DNA of 57,741 nt, taken from Thraustochytrium sp. TN22. Lineage: Eukaryota > Sar > Bigyra > Thraustochytrida > Thraustochytriidae. Both the position numbers and the translations under genes were made by a program. Location of the stretch: positions 1-57,741 of the forward strand of contig JABLUY010000232.1 of NCBI GenBank assembly GCA_013306675.1, read 5' to 3'. Within the stretch, counting starts at the first letter, position 1; each line of letters opens with the position of its first letter. Shown here one piece after another: positions 39,663 to 48,187 of this stretch. The notes under the pieces were generated by a model. The model had not been told where the DNA came from. It did not search any database and saw nothing but the letters and a program-made list of their open reading frames with translations.

Positions 39663-40940
39663 TCACTTTACTTCGTACGAAGACGCGAAAGGCGCGTACG
39701 CAAATGTCAGGTAGCCCGTGTGTCCCTTTTGGCGGTCGAACGGCAAGATCGTACGGTCCATGCACAAGTAGTCCTTGTCCTGCGTGGGCCGCGCGCGCTG
39801 CTCAATCACCTCTGCCACGGAGGTCTCGAGCGAGGTCGTGCGGAAGGCGCGCTGGTCCCGGGTCGCACTGGGCTCCTTGGTATCCTTCTCCTCCTTGCCC
39901 CCCTCCGGCCGCGCCTCCTTTCTGACCTCAGGCGCCTTGCGCGACGACCCTTGCAGCCGAATCAGGTGCGCCCTTTCCTCGTCTGTCTGCAAAACCGCCG
40001 GAATGGTGGTCCGGAGCTTGGTGACGCGGTACTCGCGCGGCAGGCACTCGAGCGTCATAATGGCGGAGAATCCAAGCTTGCCGAGCAGCTCCACGGACCG
40101 CTGCACCTGCTCGATGCACGGCGAGAAGGTGCAGATGCGGCCAAAGGGCTTGAGCACCTTGAGGGCGTGCGGAATGGCAAGCCACGGTGCGGGCAGGTCC
40201 AGAAAGACAGCGTCCGCCTGCGCCTCCCCGACCGAGGCGCCGAAGCCGTCCTCGTAAACGTTGGCGTGGTTGCTGACCACGACAGAACCGAGCTTGGCGG
40301 CCGCAAAGTCCTCGCGCGCCGCCTTGACGCGCGACTCGTTGAATTCGAAGGTGTGGACCTTGCCGTGCGGCGCCACGGCACGCGCCAAAAAGTTCGTCAG
40401 GCAGCCGGAGCCCGTGCCGGACTCCACCACAACGCTGCCGGGCCGGAGGTGCAGGTGGGAAACCACCATGCTGTTGTCTAGCGGGAACATGATGGCCGTG
40501 CGCCGCTGCACGGCGTCACAGAAGAGCTCCGGCGTCAACGGCAGGAGCGTCACATAGCCGCCCACCTGCATGAGCGGCGCGTCGTTGCGGTGCGACCGGT
40601 TGGCCCGCGAACGCTTGCGCTGGTTCAGGTTGCTGCGCTGCGGCTCCTGCCGCGATCCGTACCGCTGGCCAATGTATTGCTCGAGCGCGAAGGTGCCCAG
40701 CTTGTGCTCCACCTTCTCGCCGCGTTGCACCACCACTCGGTTGATGCTCGCGTGGTTCTCGAACACGATCACCGCGTCGCCCTCCTGCACCAGCTGGCTG
40801 CTCTTCACGAAGGGCCCGAGCGCCCTCTCGGCCTCCTCCGCCTCCGCGTCGCCGCCACTCGTCGCAGCAGCGGCAGCGGCAACAGGGCGATCCTCGTCCT
40901 CCACCGGGGCGGCCCCGCCCTCTGGCGCTGCGCGCTTCAT
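39663..40940 (-). CDS. TRM61: tRNA (adenine-58-N1)-methyltransferase catalytic subunit
   Basis: The protein has 425 residues from MKRAAPEGG at 40940; the longer open frame upstream is promoter sequence. It methylates N1 of A58 in the tRNA T-loop, together with the non-catalytic Trm6. The N-terminal beta domain includes GDAVIVFENH and LGTFALEQYIGQRYGS. A 20-residue basic insert (about 100-119) precedes PLMQVGGYVTLLPLTPELF. The methyltransferase fold has the AdoMet loop VVESGTGSG (171-179), the acidic ribose site HTFEFNE and the catalytic-type DLPAPW (248-253). Another marker is CTFSPCIEQVQRSVELL. A Glu/Lys-rich insert (about 350-385) splits the C-terminus before a final DRTILPFDRQKGHTGYLTFA. 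Confidence 0.93.
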   Translation of the reverse strand: MKRAAPEGGAAPVEDEDRPVAAAAAATSGGDAEAEEAERALGPFVKSSQLVQEGDAVIVFENHASINRVVVQRGEKVEHKLGTFALEQYIGQRYGSRQEPQRSNLNQRKRSRANRSHRNDAPLMQVGGYVTLLPLTPELFCDAVQRRTAIMFPLDNSMVVSHLHLRPGSVVVESGTGSGCLTNFLARAVAPHGKVHTFEFNESRVKAAREDFAAAKLGSVVVSNHANVYEDGFGASVGEAQADAVFLDLPAPWLAIPHALKVLKPFGRICTFSPCIEQVQRSVELLGKLGFSAIMTLECLPREYRVTKLRTTIPAVLQTDEERAHLIRLQGSSRKAPEVRKEARPEGGKEEKDTKEPSATRDQRAFRTTSLETSVAEVIEQRARPTQDKDYLCMDRTILPFDRQKGHTGYLTFAYAPFASSYEVK

Positions 40941-41366
40941 GGCGCTGGCCGACGCTGCGCGCCTTTGGTCTCTGCCGCTGGCGCCGCTGGCCCGCGGCCC
41001 GCACGCGTCGGCTCGGCTCGGCGCGCGAGGCAACTTGAACTCGAAGAAGAAAGCACGTTTGGTCAGGCTCGGCCGTGGCGGCGGCCACTGGCCAGTGCAC
41101 GGGCCTGGTGAAGACGGTCGACAACGCCGAGGACGAGATTCACGAAAACGAGCACAAGCACATTGGCACGCCATTGACACGCATTGGCACATTGGCACAA
41201 GCACACAAGCAATGCAAAGTGAGTGAGCGAGCGAGCGAGCGAGCGCGAGCGTGCAACACGAAGACAAACACACAGACACACAAAGACATGTCACTGCCAC
41301 GATCAATACAAGATGTCATCCATACGGCGGCGTCATCCCTACGGCGACGTCATCTATACGCCGACG
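40941..41366. other. Intergenic, TRM61 promoter side
   Basis: It holds AACTTGAACTCGAAG (41033-41047), irregular CATTGGCACA repeats (41160-41200), a GAGC run (41221-41245) and the 17-bp repeats listed separately. No gene is seen. Confidence 0.6.
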
Positions 41367-41380
41367 TCATCCGTGCGGCG
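41313..41380. repeat. 17-bp repeat, four copies, with GACGTCAT cores
   Basis: The four units at 41313, 41330, 41347 and 41364 are variants of ACGTCATCCRTACGGCG. The last overlaps the stop codon of the neighbouring coiled-coil gene. The core resembles a CRE/bZIP half-site, though the location is 3'. Confidence 0.85.
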
Positions 41381-42485
41381 ACGACTGCCGCTGCTGGGAG
41401 CCAAAGTTGGCGAGGACCGATGTCTGGAGGCGGCCCATGGTCTCCTCGATGGCAATGAGCAGTTGCGAGTCGGCCTTGGCGCGCACGCCGGCGAGGCCAC
41501 TCATGAGGTCCTCGACCTCGTTGACGCGCGCGTCCAAGTGGGCCTCGTGGCGGTCGGTGGAAGCCACGGCCTCGCGCTCTGCGTCTTCCATGTCGGTCTC
41601 GAGGCGCTCGAAGCAGTCGCGGCGCTTGCGCGAGACAGCGGCCATGGTGCGCGCAGCGTTGGCCTTGTGGGCCTCGAAGCGCTCCTCGATCTTGCTCTCG
41701 CGACGCAGCAGCTTGGTGTTGTCGATCTCAAAGGTCTCCTGCGCCTTGATCAGGTGGCGGGTCACCCGGCCAGACTGATTCTCGATGGTCTCCGGGACCG
41801 TGACGTTGACAAAGTAGTCAAAGTCTTCCTTCCACTCGTCCAGGCGACGGTCCGGCGGCGGCAGCCAGTCTTCTGCCACGACGGCTACGGACGCCTCAAT
41901 CTCGTCGTCCAGCAGGGTGTGCGCGCGGTCCATGCTCTCCTGCATCACCGTGCGCATTGCAGCGTAGTCTTCGTCGCGGCGGGCAACCTCCTCTTCCAGG
42001 CCTTGCCTGAAGGCGTCGATGCGCGTGCGCAGGTGGGCCACGTTTGTCTTGAACTGGCGCTCCTTCTCGAGCGCCTGTTGCCGAAGGAACTCACGTTTCT
42101 TGTCGAGCGAGGACGCGTTCGCGTCCAGCCCATCGCAACGCTTCGACCTGTGCGCCTCGGTCGCCGGTGCCACGCCAATGAGCCGCGTCGGCCCGCCGCG
42201 TGGGGCAATGTATTTGCAGTCGCGGCGGAGCTCTGTCGCCGTGTCGTCCAAGTGCCTCATCTCTTCCATGACCTTGAGCTGATCATAGGGCGCATCCTCC
42301 TCCTCCTCCTCATCATCGTCGTCCTTGTTGCCGTCGTTGGTTTGGTGCTGACTCTGGTCCTGGTCGTCCTCGCCGTGGCTCTTTTCCTCATCTTCGTGCT
42401 TGCTCTCGCGGCCGGAGTGGCCGTCCTCTTGAAGCTCCTCTTGGTCATCAACCGCGTGGTCCTCTTCAGCGTCCTTGCCCTCCAT
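41367..42485 (-). CDS. Coiled-coil protein, possibly SF-assemblin-like
   Basis: The protein has 372 residues from the ATG at 42485 (GCCACCATGG, a strong context). The first 75 residues are very acidic (EDAEEDHAVDDQEELQEDGH, then DDDDEEEEED). From about residue 125 on it is almost entirely alpha-helical coiled coil, with segments such as LRTRIDAFRQGLEEEVARRD and ERLETDMEDAEREAVASTDR, and the short irregular breaks seen in striated-fibre assemblins and beta-giardins. That resemblance is by eye only. A cytoskeletal or basal-body-associated role is plausible beside IFT22 but unproven. Confidence 0.65.
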   Translation of the reverse strand: MEGKDAEEDHAVDDQEELQEDGHSGRESKHEDEEKSHGEDDQDQSQHQTNDGNKDDDDEEEEEDAPYDQLKVMEEMRHLDDTATELRRDCKYIAPRGGPTRLIGVAPATEAHRSKRCDGLDANASSLDKKREFLRQQALEKERQFKTNVAHLRTRIDAFRQGLEEEVARRDEDYAAMRTVMQESMDRAHTLLDDEIEASVAVVAEDWLPPPDRRLDEWKEDFDYFVNVTVPETIENQSGRVTRHLIKAQETFEIDNTKLLRRESKIEERFEAHKANAARTMAAVSRKRRDCFERLETDMEDAEREAVASTDRHEAHLDARVNEVEDLMSGLAGVRAKADSQLLIAIEETMGRLQTSVLANFGSQQRQSSPHG

Positions 42486-42919
42486 GGTGGCACCACGCCG
42501 CGCCGCTCCGCGCCGCTTGCCTGCCCCGTACGCTGCGCTTGGCACTGACTGATGTTGACGCCCGCCGCCTCCCGGCCTTGGCGACCTCTTTGATGTCTTT
42601 CCGTAGTCCGTTGACCGAGGTGTGCGACACTTTTTTCCCAATGCACTCACATGTCAAGCTGGCGCCCATCTTTTTGCGACTCGGACTCGGAGTCCTGACC
42701 CAAGGGTTCTGTGACAAGTGCCGTGGGAATAGAGAGATGAACGAGACGAGGGAGAGAAAGAAGATGGAGTGCGGGAATTGATGCCTGAATGATGGTTGTT
42801 GGTGGCAGCAAGTCGCAATCCTCCTCGCAGGACGCCCTTCCACAAGAGAAGCCCAACAACTCATGCTTGCGTGGTACATCATTTTGTTCAGGCAGACAGA
42901 CAAGCAGACGAAAAGGTCA
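42486..42919. other. Intergenic, promoter of the coiled-coil gene
   Basis: 434 bp containing the strong double element GACTCGGACTCGGAGTCC at 42678-42695, about 193 bp before the ATG. The rest is lower in GC and holds no gene. Confidence 0.65.
42678..42695. promoter_or_regulatory. GAGTCCGAGTC-type upstream element
   Basis: GACTCGGACTCGGAGTCC contains three GAGTC half-sites in both orientations. It is one of the clearest copies of the element found at similar distances before many genes in this window. Confidence 0.5.
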
Positions 42920-43489
42920 TCAGTGGTCCTTGAAGTTGCCGACGGTGGCGAGGAGATCGGCAAAGGCAGTGCGGATCTTGGGCATGTCGTTGGCGTCGGT
43001 GTAGAGGAGCTCGCAGTCATCAAGGGCGCGGGGCGGGCTAGAGCGCGGGTCCTCGGGGCCGCTGTTGCGGTCGTTGGCAAGCACGAGGCACTGATCCTGC
43101 TTGAGGCCGTTCTTGAGGACGAACCACTCGTACCAGGTCTCGACCTCCGCGAAATGGTTCGGGTTCTCTGGGTTGTAAATGATGACGACACCGTCGGCCT
43201 TTTGCTGGATGGCGGGCCAGCAAGACTCGTACTTGGTGGCACCGGAAGTGTCCCAGAGCTCGACTTCGATGCTGCGGTCGCCGCCCCAGCTGCGCGCCTG
43301 CGCCGCGGAGAGCTGCGCCTCGAACTCGACGACGCGCACGGCGGCCGTCGGCCTGTAGGGCAGGTCCCGCAGCGAGTCCTCGTCATCGCGGCCCTCTGGC
43401 GAGCCCGCCACCACGAGGCCGGCCAGCGCGTTGGCGATGGTGCTCTTGCCGCTCTGCTCCGGGCCGACCACCAGGATCTTGGCCGCCAT
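42920..43489 (-). CDS. IFT22: Intraflagellar transport protein 22 (RABL5-type small GTPase)
   Basis: The protein has 189 residues from the ATG at 43489. It is a divergent Rab-like GTPase of the IFT-B complex. The P-loop GPEQSGKST lies at about 9-17. PTAAVRVVEFE replaces the switch I region, as in RABL5. ELWDTSGATKYESCWPAIQQ is the switch II region with the ESCWPA typical of IFT22. ADGVVIIYNPENPNHFAEVE and WYEWFV follow, again family-specific. The canonical NKxD is degenerate (ANDRNSG), as expected for this branch. The protein implies a working flagellum at some life stage. It is head-to-head with RPS7. Confidence 0.93.
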   Translation of the reverse strand: MAAKILVVGPEQSGKSTIANALAGLVVAGSPEGRDDEDSLRDLPYRPTAAVRVVEFEAQLSAAQARSWGGDRSIEVELWDTSGATKYESCWPAIQQKADGVVIIYNPENPNHFAEVETWYEWFVLKNGLKQDQCLVLANDRNSGPEDPRSSPPRALDDCELLYTDANDMPKIRTAFADLLATVGNFKDH

Positions 43490-44011
43490 GCTTGTCTGCG
43501 CAGCCTCCAGCCAGCCAGTCCGTCTCCCCGCCCGCGCGCTCGCCTCGGCGCCGCCCGCCCGCACGGACCTCGCGCCGCGCACTTGGCGCGTCTGCCTTGG
43601 CAGCGCGGGCGACGTGCCTTCAACTTGCGCCCCGGGCCTCGCGCCGCGCGGTTGACCGTTTCCATCTTCATCAACTTGCAGTGCCGCCCGGTCGGGCCTC
43701 TGCAGGAAGGGTGCGCTGGCACGGTACGCGGCGGAGCGGCCCGCGCAGTGGCCGGCGCGGCGGGCAGGCGCAGTGGCCGCCAGCCAGCCATCCTGAGGCC
43801 GAGTCGGAGTCGGGTCGGCGCGGCCCGGAATTCCGGGGCGGCGCGTCCATGGCCACTGGCAGGCGCGGAAAAGGGTTGCGCAGGCGGGGTTAGGGTAGCG
43901 TGGCCGGTGGCGAGGGGGCGGGAACGCGGGGCGCGCGCGCGGAGTGGTGGCGGCGGCAGTCCGCGAGCGAGTCCTCCGGCGTGGTCGAAGTCTTGCGCGG
44001 TCGCAGGCAGG
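43490..44011. other. Divergent promoter, IFT22 / RPS7
   Basis: It holds CTTCAACTTGCG (43618-43629), GAGTCGGAGTCGGGTC (43801-43816, about 196 bp before RPS7) and the 16-bp ribosomal-protein-gene element at 43886-43901. No gene is seen. Confidence 0.7.
43886..43901 (+). promoter_or_regulatory. Ribosomal-protein-gene upstream element (copy at RPS7)
   Basis: GGGGTTAGGGTAGCGT is identical to the copy before ubiquitin-L40, same orientation, ending 110 bp before the RPS7 ATG. Confidence 0.7.
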
Positions 44012-44590
44012 ATGGCGGAGTCGAAGATCGTGAAGCCGGGGGGCAAGCAGCCGGATGAGTTCGAGCTGAAGGTGGCGGATGAGATCTACAAGCTGGAGAC
44101 GTCCAGCTCAGAGCTCAAGGAGGCTGATCTCCAGGGCCTCTACATCCTGGGCGCCAAGGAGGTGACCGTGGACGGCTCGCGCAAGGCGGCCGTGCTCATG
44201 GTGCCGTACAAGCTGCTCGGCGACTTCCGCAAGATCCAGCAGCGTCTCGTGCGCGAGCTCGAGAAGAAGCTCCAGGGCCACCACGTTGTTATTATTGGTC
44301 ACCGCACCATCTACGGCGACTCCTTCAACCGCAACGTCAAGACCACTGGCGTCAAGCCGCGGAGCCGCACGCTCACGCACGTGCACGAGGCCATCCTCGA
44401 CGACCTCGTCTACCCGACTGAGATCGTCGGCAAGCGCACCCGCTACCGCCTCGACGGCTCCAAGCAGCTCAAGGTCTTCCTCCACACCAGGGACCAGGTG
44501 AACATTGAGACCAAGCTCGATACCTTCTCCACCGTGTACAAGAAGCTCACCTCGAAGGAGGTTGTGTTCGAGTTCCCCGTGGAGAACTAA
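44012..44590 (+). CDS. RPS7: 40S ribosomal protein S7 (eS7)
   Basis: The protein has 192 residues, the normal length for eS7, starting MAESKIVK after GGCAGGATGG. The conserved core is clear: AVLMVPYKLLGDFRKIQQRL with VRELEKK, then GHHVVIIGHRTI, RSRTLTHVHEAILDDLVYPT and the closing YKKLTSKEVVFEFP. eS7 is a small-subunit protein near the platform and takes part in 18S rRNA processing. It has no intron, unlike the ubiquitin-L40 gene. The open frame continues far upstream, but that is promoter sequence shared with IFT22. Confidence 0.97.
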   Translation: MAESKIVKPGGKQPDEFELKVADEIYKLETSSSELKEADLQGLYILGAKEVTVDGSRKAAVLMVPYKLLGDFRKIQQRLVRELEKKLQGHHVVIIGHRTIYGDSFNRNVKTTGVKPRSRTLTHVHEAILDDLVYPTEIVGKRTRYRLDGSKQLKVFLHTRDQVNIETKLDTFSTVYKKLTSKEVVFEFPVEN

Positions 44591-45536
44591 GCAAGTGATC
44601 CTTTCTGAGGTAGCTGGTCTTGATGTTCCTGTCGATCAGGGAGAGAGAGAGAGGGGGAGGGAGCAAGTGGTGAGGAAACTCGGAGAGCGACGAGTGCGTG
44701 CGCGTACTCTCGTTTGGAGGGCATGAGGCGAGCCGCTTGCGCCACGAGTGCTCTCGTTTGGAGGGCATGAGGTGAGCGGCATGCGCCGCGCCCCAGGCAG
44801 AGACGTTTACACACATACGGGCTGCTTGCTCTTGAAGTAAAAAGCTAACTCACAAGTCAAGCTATCACCATTGCTTCGCGTCTACCGGACTCGTCAAGGT
44901 TGAGGAAGCTCAGAGAGCGACGAGTGCGTGCGCGTGCTCTCGTTTGGAGGGCATGAGTTGAGCCGCATGCGCCACGCCCCAGGCAGAGACGTCAACACAC
45001 ACGGCTTGCTTGCTTGCTCTTGAAGCAAAAAGATAGCAAGTCAAGCTATCACAAATGCTTCGCGTCTACCGGACTCGTCAAGGTTGAGGAAACTCAGAGA
45101 GCGACTGGTGCGTGTGCGTGCTCTCGTTTGGATGGCATGAGGTGAGCCGCACGCGCCACGCCCCCCCCGCCAGAGACGTTTACACACACACGGCTTGCTT
45201 GCTTGCTCTTGAAGCAAAAAGCTAACTCACAAGTCAAGCTATCACAAATGCTTCGCGTCTACCGGACTCGTCAAGGTCATCCATCGTAAAAGCACAAGCA
45301 GTCATGCTTCACATTACTTTCGAGCAGTTCATGTGCTCAAGTCCCGAGCCCTCTCGCGCTGGAGCTCCAAATTGTCCAGGCAAGCTCTGCCGCGCCTGAT
45401 GTGCGCTTCCAGTCGAGCCTTGCTCTGGCCCATTCGTTGTGTGCTCCCCATGGCTCATTGGGTGCATGCTCATGGGGCCAGCTAGCTAGCTAGCTAGCCA
45501 GACGCGTGCGCAATGACCCGCTCGCCTGATGCCTGC
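44591..45536. other. RPS7 3' region with tandem repeats
   Basis: It contains a GA run (44639-44655), three tandem units at 44672-45277 (listed separately) and a GCTA run at 45480-45499 close to the SOUL-1 stop. No protein-coding gene is seen. Confidence 0.7.
44672..45277. repeat. Three tandem 184-230-bp units downstream of RPS7
   Basis: Units at 44672-44901, 44902-45085 and 45086-45277 each run from GAGGAARCTC to TCTACCGGACTCGTCAAGGT. They share CTCTCGTTTGGAKGGCATGA, CAGAGACGT, CTTGAAGYAAAAAG and CAAGTCAAGCTATCAC. Unit 1 contains an extra internal duplication of about 48 bp. Identity is high, so the array is fairly recent or kept homogeneous. It may be a 3' UTR repeat or a cluster of small non-coding RNAs. 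Confidence 0.9.
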
Positions 45537-46220
45537 TTAATGGCTGGCTTGCTCAACCTGGATGGCCACCTCGTTGGTACGGAAGCAAGGGAGCGCGATG
45601 GGCGCATTGTAGCCGCGGTAGGTCCAGACGGGCTCGCCTTGGGCATTCTTGATGACGCGGAAAGGATGCTGGGAAAAGTCCTCGAGCGCGTTGACGGTGT
45701 CCTCGGCGCAGTCCGCGGCGCGGTCCGGGCTGGAGCAGCCAGCAAAGGTGTGGACGGCCACCTTCTCGCCCTCGATGAGGCGGATGTGCACGCGGGCGTC
45801 GGTGGGCTTGGGCGGCTTGACGCCGCGCTTGACGAAGCTGTGCGGCAGGACGAAGGCCATGGTCTGCTCTTCGCCGGCGCCGGCCCGCACGACCAGGGGC
45901 ATGGACTTGTCATCGACGTGACGCGCCTCGTAAAAGTTCTGCATGATGACAGGCACCGTCATGGCGATGGCCTCGGGGGCCTGCGAGTCCTCGTCCAGAT
46001 TCTGCGGCGCGCCCGTCACACCAATGTAGCTGGCCAGTGTCATGAAGGCGGCCTTGGTGAAGGTGTCCTCGGACTGAGCCTCGGGGAAGTCGCGCGAGCT
46101 CACGTACGCCTCGTACCGCGCGCCGTACTGACGCACCTCGACCTCGTGGCTGCCGCCCAGTTTCATGAGCACCGTGTACTGCGGCGACTCCACCATGATC
46201 TTGCCAAAGACTGCGCCCAT
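45537..46220 (-). CDS. SOUL-family haem-binding protein, copy 1
   Basis: The protein has 227 residues from the ATG at 46220, of the SOUL/HEBP fold that binds haem or related tetrapyrroles in the cytosol or plastid-like compartments. Typical features are VEVRQYGARYEAYVS at the start, EAIAMTVPVIMQ (the family's MTxPV block), MAFVLPHSF and the closing PVWTYRGYNAPIALPCFRTN with EVAIQVE. It is about three-quarters identical, by eye, to the next gene over the first 97 residues, so the pair is a recent tandem duplicate. It lacks any targeting leader. Confidence 0.93.
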   Translation of the reverse strand: MGAVFGKIMVESPQYTVLMKLGGSHEVEVRQYGARYEAYVSSRDFPEAQSEDTFTKAAFMTLASYIGVTGAPQNLDEDSQAPEAIAMTVPVIMQNFYEARHVDDKSMPLVVRAGAGEEQTMAFVLPHSFVKRGVKPPKPTDARVHIRLIEGEKVAVHTFAGCSSPDRAADCAEDTVNALEDFSQHPFRVIKNAQGEPVWTYRGYNAPIALPCFRTNEVAIQVEQASH

Positions 46221-46908
46221 CTTGCGAGCCCCACGCCGCTGCCGGCGCGCGCCTACGAGCTAGCCTGTGAGTGCGTGCGAACTGGCAAGCGTGCGCCGGT
46301 GCTTGAGCTGCTCAGCCCGCCTCGATGCTGCTCTGTCGCCGCAGGCGGGCGGCTCGCCCGGCGCCACGCGAGCGTCGCGAGGCACAGGACGGGCCGCGGG
46401 TGCCCCAATCCCGTCCCAGTGCGGCATGGCCAAAGAGACAAAGAGTCGCTGGAAGTCTCGTCACCGGCGAGCTGAGCGCGAGCGCGGCGGCGGCGTCACT
46501 TGGCTTCGACACTCTGCGAAGCCGAGACAGGCGAGTGCAAGATCCTTTGATGGCTGCCGTCCGTGGGAGGCAGCGCGGAGGCGAGCGCAAGATCGGCGAG
46601 CGCAAGATTGGCGAGCGCAAGATTGGCGAGCGCAAGATTGGCGAGCGCAAGATTGGCGAGCGCAAGATTGGCGAGCGCAAGATCGGCGAGCGCAAGATCG
46701 TCGTCACGGGCTCAGTGCAACTGGCAAGCAAAGGACCTAGCTGAAGCTAGCTAGCTAGCACTGCAGACTTGCGTCAAGATTGCCTCGTGCAAGTCAAATC
46801 ACAGCTACTTTTTGCCACGGCCAGGACTCGGACTCGGACGGTGGCAGCGCGCGGTCACGGGTGGTAGCAGGTCAGAGGTTTCGCCGTTGCTCGGATGACT
46901 CGGTGCCG
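46221..46908. other. Intergenic between SOUL copies
   Basis: It holds an isolated GGCGAGTGCAAGATC (46530-46544), the 8-unit 15-bp array (46580-46699), a GCTAGCTAGC run (46746-46758) and GGACTCGGACTCGGAC (46824-46839) near the SOUL-2 stop. Frames read through the array are artefacts. Confidence 0.75.
46580..46699. repeat. 15-bp minisatellite, eight copies
   Basis: Eight head-to-tail copies of GGCGAGCGCAAGATY, differing only in the last base (C in the outer units, T inside). An exact single copy occurs at 47936-47950 and a one-mismatch copy at 46530-46544. Confidence 0.97.
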
Positions 46909-47616
46909 CTAGCTCTGCGCGAGCTCGGTGCCGCTCTGGCCGACCTGCTCGACCTGAACGGCAACCTCGTTGGTGCGAAAGCAGGGGATGACAAAAGGCG
47001 AGTTGTAGCCGCGATAGCTCCAAACGGGCTCGCCCTGGGCATTCTTGATGACACGAAAGGCGTGCTGGTCGAGGCTTTCGAGCGTGTCGACGGTCTCGAA
47101 CGCGTAGTCCTCGGCCTGGTCCGGGCTGGAGATACCGGAGAAGGTGTGCACAGCCACCTTCTCGCCCTCGACGAGGCGGATATGCACGCGGGCGTCGGTG
47201 GGCTTGGGCGGCTTCTCGCCACGTGCCACGAAGCTGTGCGGCAGGATGAAGGCCATGGTCTGCTCCTCGTCGCCAGCGGCACCCTGCATGACGACGGGCG
47301 ACGTCATGTCGATGCGACGCGCTTCGTGGAAGGACTGCATGACGACCGGTGCCGTCATGGCAATGGCCTCGGGCGCCTGCGACGCCTCGTCCTGGTTCTG
47401 CGGCTTGGAGAAGACGCCAATGTACTTGGCCAGCGTCCCGAAGGCCGCTCTCATGAAGGCAGTCTCCGAATGCGCCTCGGGGAAGTCGCGCGAGCTCACA
47501 AAGGCCTCGTAGCGCGGGCCATACTGGCGCACCTCCACCTTGCGGTCGCCGCCCAGCCTCGACAGCACCGTGTACTGGGGCGTCTCCACCGTGATCTTGC
47601 CAAAGACGGAGCCCAT
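46909..47616 (-). CDS. SOUL-family haem-binding protein, copy 2
   Basis: The protein has 235 residues from the ATG at 47616. It is the tandem paralog of the gene at 45537-46220 and has the same layout: VEVRQYGPRYEAFVSSRDF, EAIAMTAPVVMQ, then a second MTSPVVMQ that copy 1 lacks (it reads KSMPLVVRAG). MAFILPHSF and VWSYRGYNSPFVIPCFRTN follow. A short extra tail (GQSGTELAQS) is added. Copy 2 is closer to the usual SOUL consensus in the MTSPV block, so copy 1 is probably the more diverged one. The open frame upstream of 47616 is low-complexity promoter sequence. Confidence 0.93.
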   Translation of the reverse strand: MGSVFGKITVETPQYTVLSRLGGDRKVEVRQYGPRYEAFVSSRDFPEAHSETAFMRAAFGTLAKYIGVFSKPQNQDEASQAPEAIAMTAPVVMQSFHEARRIDMTSPVVMQGAAGDEEQTMAFILPHSFVARGEKPPKPTDARVHIRLVEGEKVAVHTFSGISSPDQAEDYAFETVDTLESLDQHAFRVIKNAQGEPVWSYRGYNSPFVIPCFRTNEVAVQVEQVGQSGTELAQS

Positions 47617-47794
47617 GTTGAAGCTCCGCGTTGCCGAAGCTGCCGCTCGCTGCCGCTCGCTGCCGCTCGCTGCCGCCTGCTGCCTCCTGCTCTGTGCCTG
47701 CCTCTGCCGCTCGCCACGGGGCCGCGCCAGCCTGCGTTGCCGCTCTGTTGCGCAGCCAGGTCCTGTGGCTCGATGCCGACGCGAGGCGCAGCGC

Positions 47795-47811
47795 GTCCGA
47801 GTCCGAGTCCC
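47795..47811. promoter_or_regulatory. GAGTCCGAGTC-type upstream element at SOUL copy 2
   Basis: GTCCGAGTCCGAGTCCC, with three tandem half-sites, lies about 179 bp before the ATG. Confidence 0.5.
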
Positions 47812-47935
47812 AGCTTGGGTCGCTGACTTGCGACGCAAGGTGCGCTGCACTGCCAGGCTGCACTGCACTGCTCTGCTCTGCACTGCACTGCGCACCAGGC
47901 CCGGCACCGCTGCAGCAAACGGGCGCGGTGAGCCG

Positions 47936-47950
47936 GGCGAGCGCAAGATC
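47936..47950. promoter_or_regulatory. 15-bp element shared by the SOUL paralogs
   Basis: GGCGAGCGCAAGATC lies 320 bp before SOUL copy 2. Its counterpart at 46530-46544 lies 310 bp before SOUL copy 1, next to the eightfold array. Confidence 0.55.
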
Positions 47951-48187
47951 ATCCAGGCCACAGCTGGCTGGCCAATCGCGTCCATGCTCTCGGGCTTGAA
48001 ATGGGGCTTGCCTGTCACGGCGCCTGTCAGTCACGGAATCGCGTGCCAGCACGGTTCTGTGGCCACTTGCGCCGCAGGAAATGATGGATCACGATGATGG
48101 AGGGAGCTCTTTTGGTGGAGGAGCATTCTCTAGCTAGCTACAATGGATTGGAAGCGCGCGCAGTGAGAGGCATTCTCTGGCTGCAAA

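Larger units (their letters stand above)
47617..48187. other. Promoter of SOUL copy 2 and 3' side of LYAR
   Basis: It contains four GCTGCCGCTC-type repeats (47636-47680), GTCCGAGTCCGAGTCCC (47795-47811), ACTGC repeats near 47860-47890, the single 15-bp element GGCGAGCGCAAGATC (47936-47950) and CTCTAGCTAGCTA (48128-48140). No gene is seen. Confidence 0.7.

Noticed and set aside
46563-46754. A repetitive protein (SARLA / GERKI units) across the 15-bp array
   Set aside because: A 15-bp repeat keeps several frames open automatically. It lies in a promoter region with no unique coding sequence around it.
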